From contig JAITQY010000179.1 in NCBI GenBank assembly GCA_031288675.1, positions 1-13,531 on the forward strand: 13,531 nucleotides of DNA. Direction: 5' to 3'. Made by a program: the position numbers and the translations under genes. The notes below the pieces were generated by a model. It saw nothing but the letters and a program-made list of their open reading frames with translations, ran no database searches and was not told the origin of the DNA. Of the stretch, positions 4,927 to 11,876 are shown in pieces (position 1 is the stretch's first letter; every line of letters begins with the position of its first letter). This DNA comes from Oscillospiraceae bacterium (lineage in GTDB: Bacteria > Bacillota > Clostridia > Oscillospirales > Oscillospiraceae).

Positions 4927-5673
4927 TTAACCGTTTACTATCAATTCTTCTGCCGTTACGTTCGGATTGTGATAACGCTTCTTTCCGATCGTAGCGGTTT
5001 GAAATTCAATCGCTTCGCGCGGACACCAGTGCAGACAGGCAAGACACTGCTCGCACCGATGCCGGAAAGATATTCTCGTACCGGCGGAGAATTCAATATT
5101 CTTTGCCGGACAAATCTTTGCGCACAGTCCGCATTTCGTACAGCGTTCGGTTACGATAAAATCTTTGTCGAACTGTGAGAAATCAGGACCTCCGTAGCTA
5201 TTTGCAGACGGATTTGGCTCAATCGTCTTGCACTCCTGAATATCCTGGATTATCCGTCTGATATTAACGTCTGCCGCCGCAAGTTTAGGCGCGGGATTCG
5301 CTGCGTCCTGACCGCCGAATACGATGTAATTATCCACTGTCACAAGCTCGGCGGCATAGCTGAGCTTAATTCCGTTTTTGCCAAGCAAATCAGCCAGCAA
5401 ACCTGCGCAAGCTCCGGCGGAGCCTCCGCAGGTTACTACAGCGAACACATACTTCGCATTAGGAAGTTTCAGCGTTTCAACGAATTTGCTGACCATTTTC
5501 GGCAACCCGTCCGCGAACACGGGGAACACTATCCCGACAACTTCTCCGTCGTCAACGCGTTCCTGTCCGGCGCATTCAGCGACCGGATACAGTTCCGCGC
5601 CGATGCTGTCCGCAATACGCTTCGCCGCGTCATAGCTGTTGCCCGTCCCGGAAAACCAATAGATACTTTTCAT
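4927..5673 (-). CDS. EFR1-like protein: flavodoxin domain fused to a 2[4Fe-4S] ferredoxin domain
   Basis: Predicted cytoplasmic electron-transfer protein of 248 residues. The N-terminal half is flavodoxin-like, with the FMN phosphate loop YWFSGTGNS at 5-13 and VVGIVFPVFADGLPK at 45-59. After a linker come two cluster motifs: C178/C181/C184/C188 (CTKCGLCAKICP) and C207/C210/C213/C217 (CEQCLACLHWCP). FMN plus two [4Fe-4S] clusters suggests one- to two-electron transfer in anaerobic redox metabolism; the partner is unknown. An in-frame TTG at 5703 would give 10 more residues, but ATG 5673 has AAAAGGAG 9 bases upstream and begins directly at the flavodoxin strand, so it is preferred. It lies 31 bases downstream of the cyclophilin gene and is probably co-transcribed with it. 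Confidence 0.88.
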   Translation of the reverse strand: MKSIYWFSGTGNSYDAAKRIADSIGAELYPVAECAGQERVDDGEVVGIVFPVFADGLPKMVSKFVETLKLPNAKYVFAVVTCGGSAGACAGLLADLLGKNGIKLSYAAELVTVDNYIVFGGQDAANPAPKLAAADVNIRRIIQDIQECKTIEPNPSANSYGGPDFSQFDKDFIVTERCTKCGLCAKICPAKNIEFSAGTRISFRHRCEQCLACLHWCPREAIEFQTATIGKKRYHNPNVTAEELIVNG

Positions 5674-5704
5674 TTGTAAACGCTCCTTTTGGGAATCTGC
5701 CAAA

Positions 5705-6184
5705 TCATCCGATAGTGACGCGCGTCATCTTCTCTTCTTTAAGCGGCGCGTCATGCTGGTCGGTCGCCGCGCCCGCGATTGCGTCTAATACGTCAAACCC
5801 ACTGGTCAGCTTGCCGAACGCGGCATAGTTTCCGTTAAGGTGCGGCGCGTCGTCGGTCATAATAAAGAACTGACTGCCCGCGCTGTCTGGGTCGCTGGTG
5901 CGCGCCATAGACAGCACTCCGCGCAGATGCTTAATGTCGTTCTGAAAACCGTTCCTGGCGAACTCGCCCGGAATAGTCCAGCCCGGACCGCCTGTGCCGT
6001 CTCCGTCAGGGTCGCCGCCCTGAATCATAAAACCTGGAATGATACGGTGAAAAGTTAAACCGTCGTAAAAACCGCTCGTAGCCAGCTTAACAAAATTATC
6101 CACAGTCGCCGGGGCGGTCTCCGGATACAGTTCAGCTTTCATTGTGCCGTGCGGAGTTTCAATCGTTGCCGTAAGCTTTTCCAT
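5705..6184 (-). CDS. Cyclophilin-type peptidyl-prolyl cis-trans isomerase
   Basis: Single-domain cyclophilin of 159 residues with no signal peptide, so it should act in the cytoplasm and catalyse prolyl isomerisation during protein folding. Active-site residues line up with human cyclophilin A: R47, F52 and Q55 in FHRIIPGFMIQGGDP, then SQFFI (Q105-F106) and HLNGNYAAFGK. The GDGTGGPGW insertion is common in bacterial PpiB-like forms. Start ATG 6184 follows GGAGGA with good spacing (CCGGAGGAACACAAA then ATG). The 106 bases to the upstream aminopeptidase show neither a clear terminator nor a clear promoter, so it may belong to an operon running from the aminopeptidase through this gene to the EFR1-like protein. 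Confidence 0.93.
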   Translation of the reverse strand: MEKLTATIETPHGTMKAELYPETAPATVDNFVKLATSGFYDGLTFHRIIPGFMIQGGDPDGDGTGGPGWTIPGEFARNGFQNDIKHLRGVLSMARTSDPDSAGSQFFIMTDDAPHLNGNYAAFGKLTSGFDVLDAIAGAATDQHDAPLKEEKMTRVTIG

Positions 6185-6290
6185 TTTGTGTTCCTCCGGA
6201 ATGTTATATAATTAATAATAAAATCAGCTCATATTGTTTTCGTAGGCGTATCTCTTAAATTACTATGCGTTGGTTTTCGCAGATATTCGC

Positions 6291-7670
6291 TTACCGGTCT
6301 TTGAATACCGCGGCGATTGACCTATATGTCATATACAGGTCAGCCTTGGAGATAAGCTCCCACGGCGAGTGCATGGACAGCACTGGAACGCCCGCGTCTA
6401 TGGTTTCGATGTTGCGCTTTGCCATATACAGCGCGACCGTACCGCCTCCGCCGGCGTCAACCTTGCCCAGTTCACCCATCTGCCACGCGACTTCGTTCGC
6501 GGCGAAGATACGCCGCAGCGTCGCGACCGTCTCCGCGTTTGCGTCGTTACTGCCGCTTTTGCCGCGGCTTCCGGTATACTTCATAAAACTGACGCCGTGG
6601 TTCAGCAGCGCGTTGTTTTGCTTATCGCTTACCTCCGCAAAATTCGGGTCGAACGCGTTGCATACGTCGTTGGATACGCAGAAACTCTCTGCAAAGCAGT
6701 CGTCAAGGCTCACGCCCTGACTGCGTGACAGCGCCCCCATAAAGCGCTCAAACGCCCGGGACTGCATTCCCGCAGTACCCTCGCTGCCTATTTCTTCTTT
6801 ATCCACAAGCATCGTGACCGCCGTTCGCGCCGGCGTACCTTCAAAGTTACATATTGCCGTAAGCGCGGCATAGCCGCAGGCGCGGTCGTCGTGTCCGTAA
6901 CCGCCGACAAGGCTGCGGTCTAAACCTACGTCACGCGCTTCGTGCGCCGGGACGATTTCAAGCTCGGCGGAAAGGAAATCTGCCTCAGTTACGCCGTACT
7001 TTTCGTTAAGCAGTTTCATAATGCCGTACTTGACCTTGTTCTTTTCTTTGTCGTCGGCGCAATCCGGGCGCGTCCCGAACAATATCTTTAAGTCTTCGCC
7101 AGGGAAAGCATCCCGAACCGTCTTTGCGCTCTGTTTCTCTCCAAGGTGCGGCAGAATATCTGTGATAACAAAACGCGGATCCGCAGGATCAGAGCCGATA
7201 GAAACCTGTACTTTCTCGCCGTCGCCGCGTATAATTACGCCGCGCAGCTCAAGCGGAATCGTATGCCACTGATATTTCTTCACGCCGCCGTAATAGTGCG
7301 TACGCAGGTAGGCGATTTCATTGTCCTCGTACAGCGGATTGGACTTTAGGTCAAGGCGCGGCGCGTCCACGTGCGCCGCCGCGACGTTGCAGCCCTCCCG
7401 TAGTGACAGCGAGCCGATTATTGCAAGATATATCGCTTTGCCGCGGTTGTTAAAGTATATTTTGTCGCCCGGCTGAACCTTTTCGCCGGTCACATACTCC
7501 CGGAAGCCGCGCGCTTTGGCGTACCCGACAGCATATTCTACGCTTTCGCGTTCCGTTTTGGCGGTGTTTAGAAACGCTTTGTAGCCCTCTGCGTAATCGC
7601 TCATAAGGGATATAAGCTCCGGTGAGGCGGTTTCGTAAATGTTCTTCGTGCTGTAAAGTAAATCGGACAT
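6291..7670 (-). CDS. apeB: M18-family aminopeptidase (aspartyl-aminopeptidase type)
   Basis: Cytosolic zinc metallo-exopeptidase of 459 residues, usual family length. It removes N-terminal residues, classically acidic ones, and recycles amino acids from peptides. Metal and catalytic residues are in their family contexts: H100 and D102 (AAAHVDAPRLD), D261 (GGYGHDDRACGY), E292/E293 (DKEEIGSEG), D335 (VSNDVCNAFDPN) and H434 (SMHSPWE). M18 proteins form large tetrahedral dodecamers; oligomeric state is family knowledge. Start ATG 7670 has a near-perfect AAGGAGGT about 10 bases upstream. The ~170-base leader holds a TATAAT (minus strand, 7791 to 7786) without a good -35, and a terminator-like hairpin close to the ribosome binding site. 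Confidence 0.94.
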   Translation of the reverse strand: MSDLLYSTKNIYETASPELISLMSDYAEGYKAFLNTAKTERESVEYAVGYAKARGFREYVTGEKVQPGDKIYFNNRGKAIYLAIIGSLSLREGCNVAAAHVDAPRLDLKSNPLYEDNEIAYLRTHYYGGVKKYQWHTIPLELRGVIIRGDGEKVQVSIGSDPADPRFVITDILPHLGEKQSAKTVRDAFPGEDLKILFGTRPDCADDKEKNKVKYGIMKLLNEKYGVTEADFLSAELEIVPAHEARDVGLDRSLVGGYGHDDRACGYAALTAICNFEGTPARTAVTMLVDKEEIGSEGTAGMQSRAFERFMGALSRSQGVSLDDCFAESFCVSNDVCNAFDPNFAEVSDKQNNALLNHGVSFMKYTGSRGKSGSNDANAETVATLRRIFAANEVAWQMGELGKVDAGGGGTVALYMAKRNIETIDAGVPVLSMHSPWELISKADLYMTYRSIAAVFKDR

Positions 7671-7689
7671 TTTAAGGTGACCTCCTTGA

Positions 7690-7737
7690 TAAAATTAAAA
7701 ACGGCAAACAATCTCCATTTGCAATTTTCGTTTTGCC
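7690..7737 (-). terminator. Terminator-like hairpin in the aminopeptidase leader
   Basis: On the minus strand GGCAAAAC pairs with GTTTGCC (one bulged A) and is followed by GTTTTTAATTTT, ending just before the AAGGAGG of the M18 gene. The loop is long (about 20 bases), so stability is uncertain. It could end upstream transcription or act as a leader attenuator. Confidence 0.33.
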
Positions 7738-7840
7738 TGGATGTGTATTACTCTTACACTTAACTGATACAAAATATTATAAGGATATTTTTCCAGCGTC
7801 TTGCTTGTAAAGTACAGAATTAAGGAGAGCGGAGATTTTA

Positions 7841-8044
7841 TTATTTTTTCTTATTTAATGTAACAATACCTTGCGAAATCAAACCACAAATTAAGAAAAC
7901 ACAACCGCCGATTAAACCCGCTTGCAGCCAATCAGAATGTAAGTTCCCCTTAAAGCCTATTATTATACAAACCAATGCTCCTATAAATAATGACGCTGCC
8001 CAAAACAGTCCCACTACATCATCAAATTTATTTTGCTTATTCAT
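7841..8044 (-). CDS. Small two-helix membrane protein of unknown function
   Basis: A 67-residue protein with a short charged N-terminus (MNKQNKFDD), a first hydrophobic helix (about 12-29), a short loop (KGNLHSDW), a second helix (about 41-60) and a basic C-terminus (LNKKK). ATG 8044 is preceded by AAGGAGAAGCGT, a good ribosome binding site, which makes this a real gene despite its size. It is more AT-rich in codon choice than its neighbours. It starts 46 bases after the end of tRNA-Gly on the same strand, with no clear terminator or promoter between, so it may be made from the tRNA transcript. I do not recognise a family; KKK at the C-terminus and short loops suggest a simple inner-membrane hairpin. 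Confidence 0.7.
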   Translation of the reverse strand: MNKQNKFDDVVGLFWAASLFIGALVCIIIGFKGNLHSDWLQAGLIGGCVFLICGLISQGIVTLNKKK

Positions 8045-8090
8045 ACGCTTCTCCTTCAGTTAATAAACTTACTAAATTGTAAAAGACTTG

Positions 8091-8164
8091 TGGAGCGGGT
8101 GATGGGAATCGAACCCACGCGGCCAGCTTGGGAAGCTGGAATTCTGCCATTGAACTACACCCGC
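8091..8164 (-). tRNA. tRNA-Gly, anticodon CCC, CCA encoded
   Basis: A 74-base cloverleaf. The acceptor GCGGGTG/CACCCGC pairs perfectly; the D stem is GTTC/GAAT; the anticodon stem is CCAGC/GCTGG with loop TTCCCAA, so the anticodon is CCC (decodes GGG). The T arm is GTGGG-TTCGATT-CCCAT, the discriminator is T, and the CCA end is encoded at 8091-8093. Its own promoter lies directly upstream. Confidence 0.96.
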
Positions 8165-8179
8165 ATATTCACTCATAAT

Positions 8180-8208
8180 ATTATAGCACCCTTTATCTGT
8201 TTTTGCAA
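8180..8208 (-). promoter_or_regulatory. Sigma-A promoter of tRNA-Gly
   Basis: On the minus strand TTGCAA (8208 to 8203) and TATAAT (8185 to 8180) are separated by 17 bases, with a TGC extended -10. Transcription should start near 8173, about 9 bases before the mature tRNA end. Confidence 0.8.
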
Positions 8209-8238
8209 GCGATTTTTTAAGAAAAATAAAACAATTTA

Positions 8239-8254
8239 ACCCGAATTTTCGGGT
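8239..8254. promoter_or_regulatory. Perfect 7-2-7 palindrome between divergent promoters
   Basis: ACCCGAA and TTCGGGT flank TT, midway between the tRNA-Gly promoter and the ABC-importer promoter. It may be an operator or a small hairpin; it is not followed by a T run on the plus strand. Confidence 0.35.
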
Positions 8255-8290
8255 GCTCATATGCCGGTTTGAAATTTTGAGAAAATGTGC

Positions 8291-8319
8291 TTGCATTTAG
8301 GCGTTAAATGTGATATAAT
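8291..8319 (+). promoter_or_regulatory. Sigma-A promoter of the amino-acid ABC importer operon
   Basis: TTGCAT (8291-8296) and TATAAT (8314-8319) have 17-base spacing and a TGA extended -10. Predicted start is near 8326, giving a short leader before the ATPase gene. Confidence 0.83.
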
Positions 8320-8359
8320 CATAAAAATAGTTTTGTAAGGCGGAGGGGTTTTATTCGGG

Positions 8360-9085
8360 ATGATTAGGCTGGAACACGTACATGAGTCGTTTGGCAAAAC
8401 AGAAGTTTTGAAAGACGTTGACCTTACCGTTAGCGAGGGCGAGAAAGTTGTTATACTCGGTCCCTCCGGCGCGGGTAAGAGCACTGCCATACGCTGTATC
8501 AACGGCTTGGAAGTCCCGACCTCCGGACTGGTATACCTTGATAACGAGCAGATGACGAACAAAAACCGCGTTCAGCTTGTGCGGAAGCACTGCGCAATGG
8601 TGTTCCAGCAGTTTAACCTTTACCCCCATATGAACGCAATGCGGAATATTACGCTTGCGCTGACAAAACTTCAGCATATGAGCAAAAAAGAAGCCGAAGA
8701 CGTTGCTATGCAGTGCCTTGAAACCGTTGACTTGGCGGAGAAAGCCAAAAGCCTGCCGTCCCAGCTCTCTGGCGGTCAGCAGCAGCGCGTCGCGATTGCC
8801 CGCGCGCTCGCCACAAGGCGAAAAATACTTCTGTTTGATGAACCTACGTCCGCGCTTGACCCGGAGATGGTCGGCGAGGTGCTTAACGTAATGCTTAATC
8901 TTTCGCACGAACACGGAATCACGATGGTTATTGTCACGCACGAAATGGGATTCGCTAAACAGGCGGCGGACAGAATATTATTTATGGAGCAGGGCGAGAT
9001 TACCGCGGACGAGAAACCTGACGATTTCTTCAACAATCCGCCTAACGAACGCGTTAAGCAGTTCTTGTCAAAAGTCCTGTATTGA
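8360..9085 (+). CDS. glnQ: ATP-binding protein of a polar amino-acid ABC importer
   Basis: Cytoplasmic nucleotide-binding subunit of 241 residues that powers the importer encoded by this operon. All ABC motifs are intact: Walker A GPSGAGKST (34-42), Q-loop in VFQQFNLYPH (about 83-84), signature LSGGQ (136-140), Walker B ILLFDEP (156-162) and switch histidine H194. The FNLYPHM(N)A segment and overall length match the GlnQ/HisP group (PAAT family). Start ATG 8360 lies 11 bases after GGAGGGG (8342-8348). It is first in the operon. The lipoprotein gene follows after 64 bases that include a small hairpin, which could give separate expression levels for ATPase and binding protein. Confidence 0.94.
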   Translation: MIRLEHVHESFGKTEVLKDVDLTVSEGEKVVILGPSGAGKSTAIRCINGLEVPTSGLVYLDNEQMTNKNRVQLVRKHCAMVFQQFNLYPHMNAMRNITLALTKLQHMSKKEAEDVAMQCLETVDLAEKAKSLPSQLSGGQQQRVAIARALATRRKILLFDEPTSALDPEMVGEVLNVMLNLSHEHGITMVIVTHEMGFAKQAADRILFMEQGEITADEKPDDFFNNPPNERVKQFLSKVLY

Positions 9086-9097
9086 TAGTCAATGAGT

Positions 9098-9116
9098 TCC
9101 CGTGCAACCTGCGGGA
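9098..9116 (+). other. Intercistronic hairpin between ATPase and binding-protein genes
   Basis: TCCCG (9098-9102) pairs with CGGGA (9112-9116) around a 9-base loop. No T run follows directly, so it is more likely an mRNA-stability or partial-termination element than a full terminator. Binding proteins are usually needed in excess over the ATPase. Confidence 0.4.
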
Positions 9117-9149
9117 GTCATAAAATAAATTTTTTAGGAGGCAGCAAAA

Positions 9150-9968
9150 ATGAGCTGTAAAAAAATCGCAGCGTTATTACTTGCGCTGGCAATGATTTTT
9201 GCCCTCGCGGCTTGCGGAGGTACGAAAACCGAAGAACCCGCTTCCGCCGGTGAGAGCGGGCTTCCCGCGCAGGTTCAGGCAATCAAAGACCGCGGTACGC
9301 TGAAAATCGGCTGCAAAGAAGATGTGCCTAACTTCGGTGAACTTGATACGGCTACAGGTACGTATAAAGGACTTGAGATTGAAATCGCAAAGCTCCTCGC
9401 CAAAGAGATTTTCGGCGACAGCAGTAAAGTATCATTTCAGGGCGTTACCGCAAAGACACGCGGACCTTTGCTTGACAATAGTGACGTCGATATGATTATC
9501 GCGACTTTCACTATCACTGAGGAACGCAAGCTGACCTACAACTTCAGCGACCCGTATTATCAGGACGCGGTAGGTATGCTTGTCAAGAAGGACGGCGGAA
9601 TTGCAAGCATTGCGGACTGTGACGGCAAAGTTATCGGCGTTGCGCAGTCGGCTACTAGCCGTGACGCGCTTCAGGCGGCGGCGGACGAGGCGGGCGTTTC
9701 TGTCAGCTTCAGTGAGTTCGGTACATATCCGGAGATTCAGGCGGCGCTCTTCGCGGGCAACGTTGACGTGTTCAGCGTAGACCGCTCCATTCTGCGCGGC
9801 TATCTGACCGATGACCTTATGCTGACTGACGACAAGTTCAGCCCGCAGGATTACGGCGTTGCGACTAAGTTTGAAAACAAAGAGCTTGCCGATTGGGTCA
9901 ATGAGAAGATTAACGGCTGGCTCGCGGATGGCACGATCGCACAGCTGGTCGCGGACTTCAACCTGTAA
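9150..9968 (+). CDS. Substrate-binding lipoprotein of the amino-acid importer (PEB1/GlnH-like)
   Basis: Extracytoplasmic lipoprotein of 272 residues. It has a signal peptide with a lipobox LAAC (C22 becomes the lipidated N-terminus), followed by a Glu/Ser-rich tether and a family-3 solute-binding fold. The mature domain follows the Campylobacter PEB1 / GlnH pattern closely: RGPLLDN (104-110), ATFTITEERK (118-127), FSDPYYQDA, GVAQSAT and DVFSVDRSIL. In this family the Arg after the TIT motif (R126) contacts the ligand carboxylate, and an Asp such as D211 contacts the amino group, so aspartate/glutamate is the best guess and glutamine the alternative. ATG 9150 is 8 bases after AGGAGG. Its TAA (9966-9968) is in the same frame as the permease that starts 3 bases later. 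Confidence 0.92.
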   Translation: MSCKKIAALLLALAMIFALAACGGTKTEEPASAGESGLPAQVQAIKDRGTLKIGCKEDVPNFGELDTATGTYKGLEIEIAKLLAKEIFGDSSKVSFQGVTAKTRGPLLDNSDVDMIIATFTITEERKLTYNFSDPYYQDAVGMLVKKDGGIASIADCDGKVIGVAQSATSRDALQAAADEAGVSVSFSEFGTYPEIQAALFAGNVDVFSVDRSILRGYLTDDLMLTDDKFSPQDYGVATKFENKELADWVNEKINGWLADGTIAQLVADFNL

Positions 9969-9971
9969 ACC

Positions 9972-10715
9972 GTGACGGGACGCGGACCTTTTGCGCCTTG
10001 GCGTTGGGAATTATTATGGAATGACAAGGCCGTTCTCTTGGACGGCTTTGTCACCACTTTGCTTGTTTCGGCGCTTGCCTTGTGCGTAGCGCTTCTGCTG
10101 GGCATAATCTTCGGACTGATGGGAACAAGCCAGAAAAAAGTTCTGCGCGGCGTTAACCGCGTCTACGTAGAGTTCTTTCAAAACATTCCGCTGCTTGTAC
10201 AGGTGTTCTTCATATACAACGCTTTCCCTCTTATGGGTATACGCTGGAGTACATTTATGATAGGGGTGCTGGGCGTCGGAATATATCACGGTGCATACGT
10301 ATCGGAGGTTATCAGAGCCGGCATACGCTCCATTCCGTACGGTCAGAACGATGCGGCGAAATCGCAGGGATTTAATTACTTTCAGACGATGATGTATGTC
10401 ATATTGCCGCAGACGGTTAAAATCATATTGCCTCCGCTGACCAATCAGGCGGTCAACCTGATAAAGAACACTTCTGTCCTTGCCACGCTTTCGGGATTAG
10501 ACCTGATGTACCGCGCGGACAGCTGGGCGTCGCAGGGTACGCTTAGCTACGGTCCTGCATATGTCTGTGCCGGAGTGCTGTACTTTATCATATGCTTTCC
10601 GCTTGCTACTTGGGCGCGGTGGTATGAGCGCCGTATTAAGTCGCGGGAACATATTCAACTTTCTGAAGCCGCCGAAAAAGAATTGATGATGATAGCGGAG
10701 GAAGTAATCGGATGA
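9972..10715 (+). CDS. Amino-acid ABC importer permease, first of two
   Basis: Inner-membrane subunit of 247 residues (MetI-type fold, His/Glu/Gln/Arg permease family). The N-terminal part carries GFVTTLLVSALALCVALLLG as first helix, then FFQNIPLLVQVFF. The cytoplasmic EAA-type coupling loop that docks on the ATPase runs about 123-148 (YGQNDAAKSQGFNYFQ then ILPQ). The charged C-terminal tail (about 218-247) is longer than in the second permease. The start is GTG 9972 with no Shine-Dalgarno; it begins 3 bases after the binding-protein TAA and lies in the same frame, so translation is probably coupled to that gene. The 3' end overlaps the next permease start by 4 bases (ATGA). Confidence 0.9.
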   Translation: MTGRGPFAPWRWELLWNDKAVLLDGFVTTLLVSALALCVALLLGIIFGLMGTSQKKVLRGVNRVYVEFFQNIPLLVQVFFIYNAFPLMGIRWSTFMIGVLGVGIYHGAYVSEVIRAGIRSIPYGQNDAAKSQGFNYFQTMMYVILPQTVKIILPPLTNQAVNLIKNTSVLATLSGLDLMYRADSWASQGTLSYGPAYVCAGVLYFIICFPLATWARWYERRIKSREHIQLSEAAEKELMMIAEEVIG

Positions 10716-11383
10716 TAAACGCGCTTCAGGACATCTTCACTCCTTCTAACACTAAATACCTCCTAACAGGACTGTTTTACACGATTTTAGTATCGGTGGT
10801 AACGGTAGGCGTCAGCACGCTTTTCGGCACTGTTCTTGCGCTTCTGCGCAACTACGAAAGACGCTTCATTGGCAAACTTGCCGGAGCGTACATTGAGATT
10901 TTCCGCAACACTCCGCTGTTGCTTTGGATAATGATTTGCCTGTTCGTAATGCGCTTCGGCACGACGTTTTTCCGCGGTACGTTCGGGCTGACGCTCTACA
11001 CCTCATCTGTAGTTGCGGAAATTATCCGCGGCGGTCTGAACTCCATTGACAAAGGTCAGTTTGAAGCCGCGCAGTCACAGGGATTCGGCAAAATAGCCGC
11101 GTTTATATGGATCATACTTCCGCAGACTTTTATCCGCGTAGTGCCGTCGCTTATGAGCCAGGTCGTCACGACCATCAAAGATACCTCGTTCCTGTCCGGA
11201 TACGCGATTGCGGAAATGTTCTACCGAAGCAAAGTTCTGCTCGCGAAGCTGCCGGGTCAGGGCGCGACGATAACGGGAACGCATACGCTTGTGACTTACG
11301 GCAGTATCGCGCTGATTTACTTCGCGGTGAACTTCAGTTTAAGCTGTATCGTACGGCTTATGATGAAGCGCACATCCGCCTGA
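10712..11383 (+). CDS. Amino-acid ABC importer permease, second of two
   Basis: Second transmembrane subunit, 223 residues, same family: the first helix (about 18-45) is followed by EIFRNTPLLLWIMICLFVM, and the EAA-type loop GQFEAAQSQGFGKIAAFIWIILPQ lies about 115-138. Two different permeases imply a heterodimeric channel, as in GltJK or HisQM. ATG 10712 overlaps the upstream stop, and GGAGGAAG (from about 10697) inside the preceding gene is its ribosome binding site. It is last in the operon; a terminator-like hairpin follows about 35 bases after the stop. Confidence 0.92.
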   Translation: MINALQDIFTPSNTKYLLTGLFYTILVSVVTVGVSTLFGTVLALLRNYERRFIGKLAGAYIEIFRNTPLLLWIMICLFVMRFGTTFFRGTFGLTLYTSSVVAEIIRGGLNSIDKGQFEAAQSQGFGKIAAFIWIILPQTFIRVVPSLMSQVVTTIKDTSFLSGYAIAEMFYRSKVLLAKLPGQGATITGTHTLVTYGSIALIYFAVNFSLSCIVRLMMKRTSA

Positions 11384-11418
11384 CCGCTGTTTTGCGTACA
11401 CGATAAACTACCCCGAAC

Positions 11419-11445
11419 GGACGAACCATGTTCGCCCATTTTCAA
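11419..11445 (+). terminator. Probable terminator of the ABC importer operon
   Basis: GGACGAAC (11419-11426) pairs with GTTCGCCC (11430-11437) apart from one A-C mismatch, around a CAT loop, and is followed by ATTTTC. The T tract is short, so termination may be partial. Confidence 0.58.
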
Positions 11446-11490
11446 ATTACCCTGCATTGATTATTAGTTATTATCGTTAAAATCTTGCTC

Positions 11491-11519
11491 TTGACTTTTG
11501 CTTGATTTTGTGCTATAAT
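11491..11519 (+). promoter_or_regulatory. Sigma-A promoter of the V-type ATPase operon
   Basis: TTGACT (11491-11496) and TATAAT (11514-11519) have 17-base spacing and a TGC extended -10. Start of transcription is expected near 11526, giving a leader of about 42 bases. Confidence 0.85.
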
Positions 11520-11567
11520 AAAGCGGCATAACGATTGTATGAAACTATCAGGGGAGTTTATTTACTG

Positions 11568-11876
11568 ATGGATATTTTCGGAACGATAAGTTCAGCGGAA
11601 AACAAAGCTGCGGCTATACTGCAAAACGCCGCGCGCGAAGCGGCGGGGATATTAGACCGCGCGGCACGGGACGGCGAAGCGGCGGTTGCCGCCGCCAAAG
11701 CGAATGCCAATGCCGAAGCGGCGGAGCTTATCGCCTCCGCCCGCGGCGCAAGCGCAGTCTCTGCCGAAGATTTGGCTCGCACTACAGAGAACCGCAAGGC
11801 GATTCTTCGCTCCCGCGTGGAAAAGAAAATCCCGGACGCGGTCAGCTTCATTGTAGACAGCGTGGTGAACGGCTGA
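11568..11876 (+). CDS. V-type ATPase peripheral-stalk subunit (G/H, NtpF-like)
   Basis: A 102-residue, alanine-rich, almost wholly helical protein with a coiled-coil heptad pattern from about residue 8 to 75 and a C-terminal KKIPDAVSFIVDSVVNG. That is the layout of the small peripheral-stalk subunit (called G, H or NtpF) that pairs with subunit E to hold the V1 head against the membrane sector. ATG 11568 is preferred: GGGGAG (11551-11556) lies 11 bases upstream. An in-frame TTG at 11535 would add 11 residues but sits almost at the transcription start. The TGA shares its last base with the next start (TGATG), so translation is coupled to subunit I. Identity rests on composition and gene order more than on motifs. 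Confidence 0.82.
   Translation: MDIFGTISSAENKAAAILQNAAREAAGILDRAARDGEAAVAAAKANANAEAAELIASARGASAVSAEDLARTTENRKAILRSRVEKKIPDAVSFIVDSVVNG

Noticed and set aside
4743..4994. Plus-strand frame of 83 codons upstream of patB
   Set aside because: It has no ribosome binding site, crosses the patB promoter and the EFR1-like 3' end, and has an implausible composition.
8072..8296. Minus-strand frame of 74 codons and plus-strand frame at 8033-8239
   Set aside because: Both are translations through the tRNA-Gly gene (the VVQWQNSSFPSWPRGFDSHH and GIEPTRPAWEAG patterns are well-known tRNA artefacts).
11558..11851. Minus-strand frame of 97 codons, and similar frames opposite perR, the ABC genes and subunit I
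   Set aside because: They are shadows of well-identified genes on the other strand; their alanine, serine and arginine runs mirror the real coding sequence.
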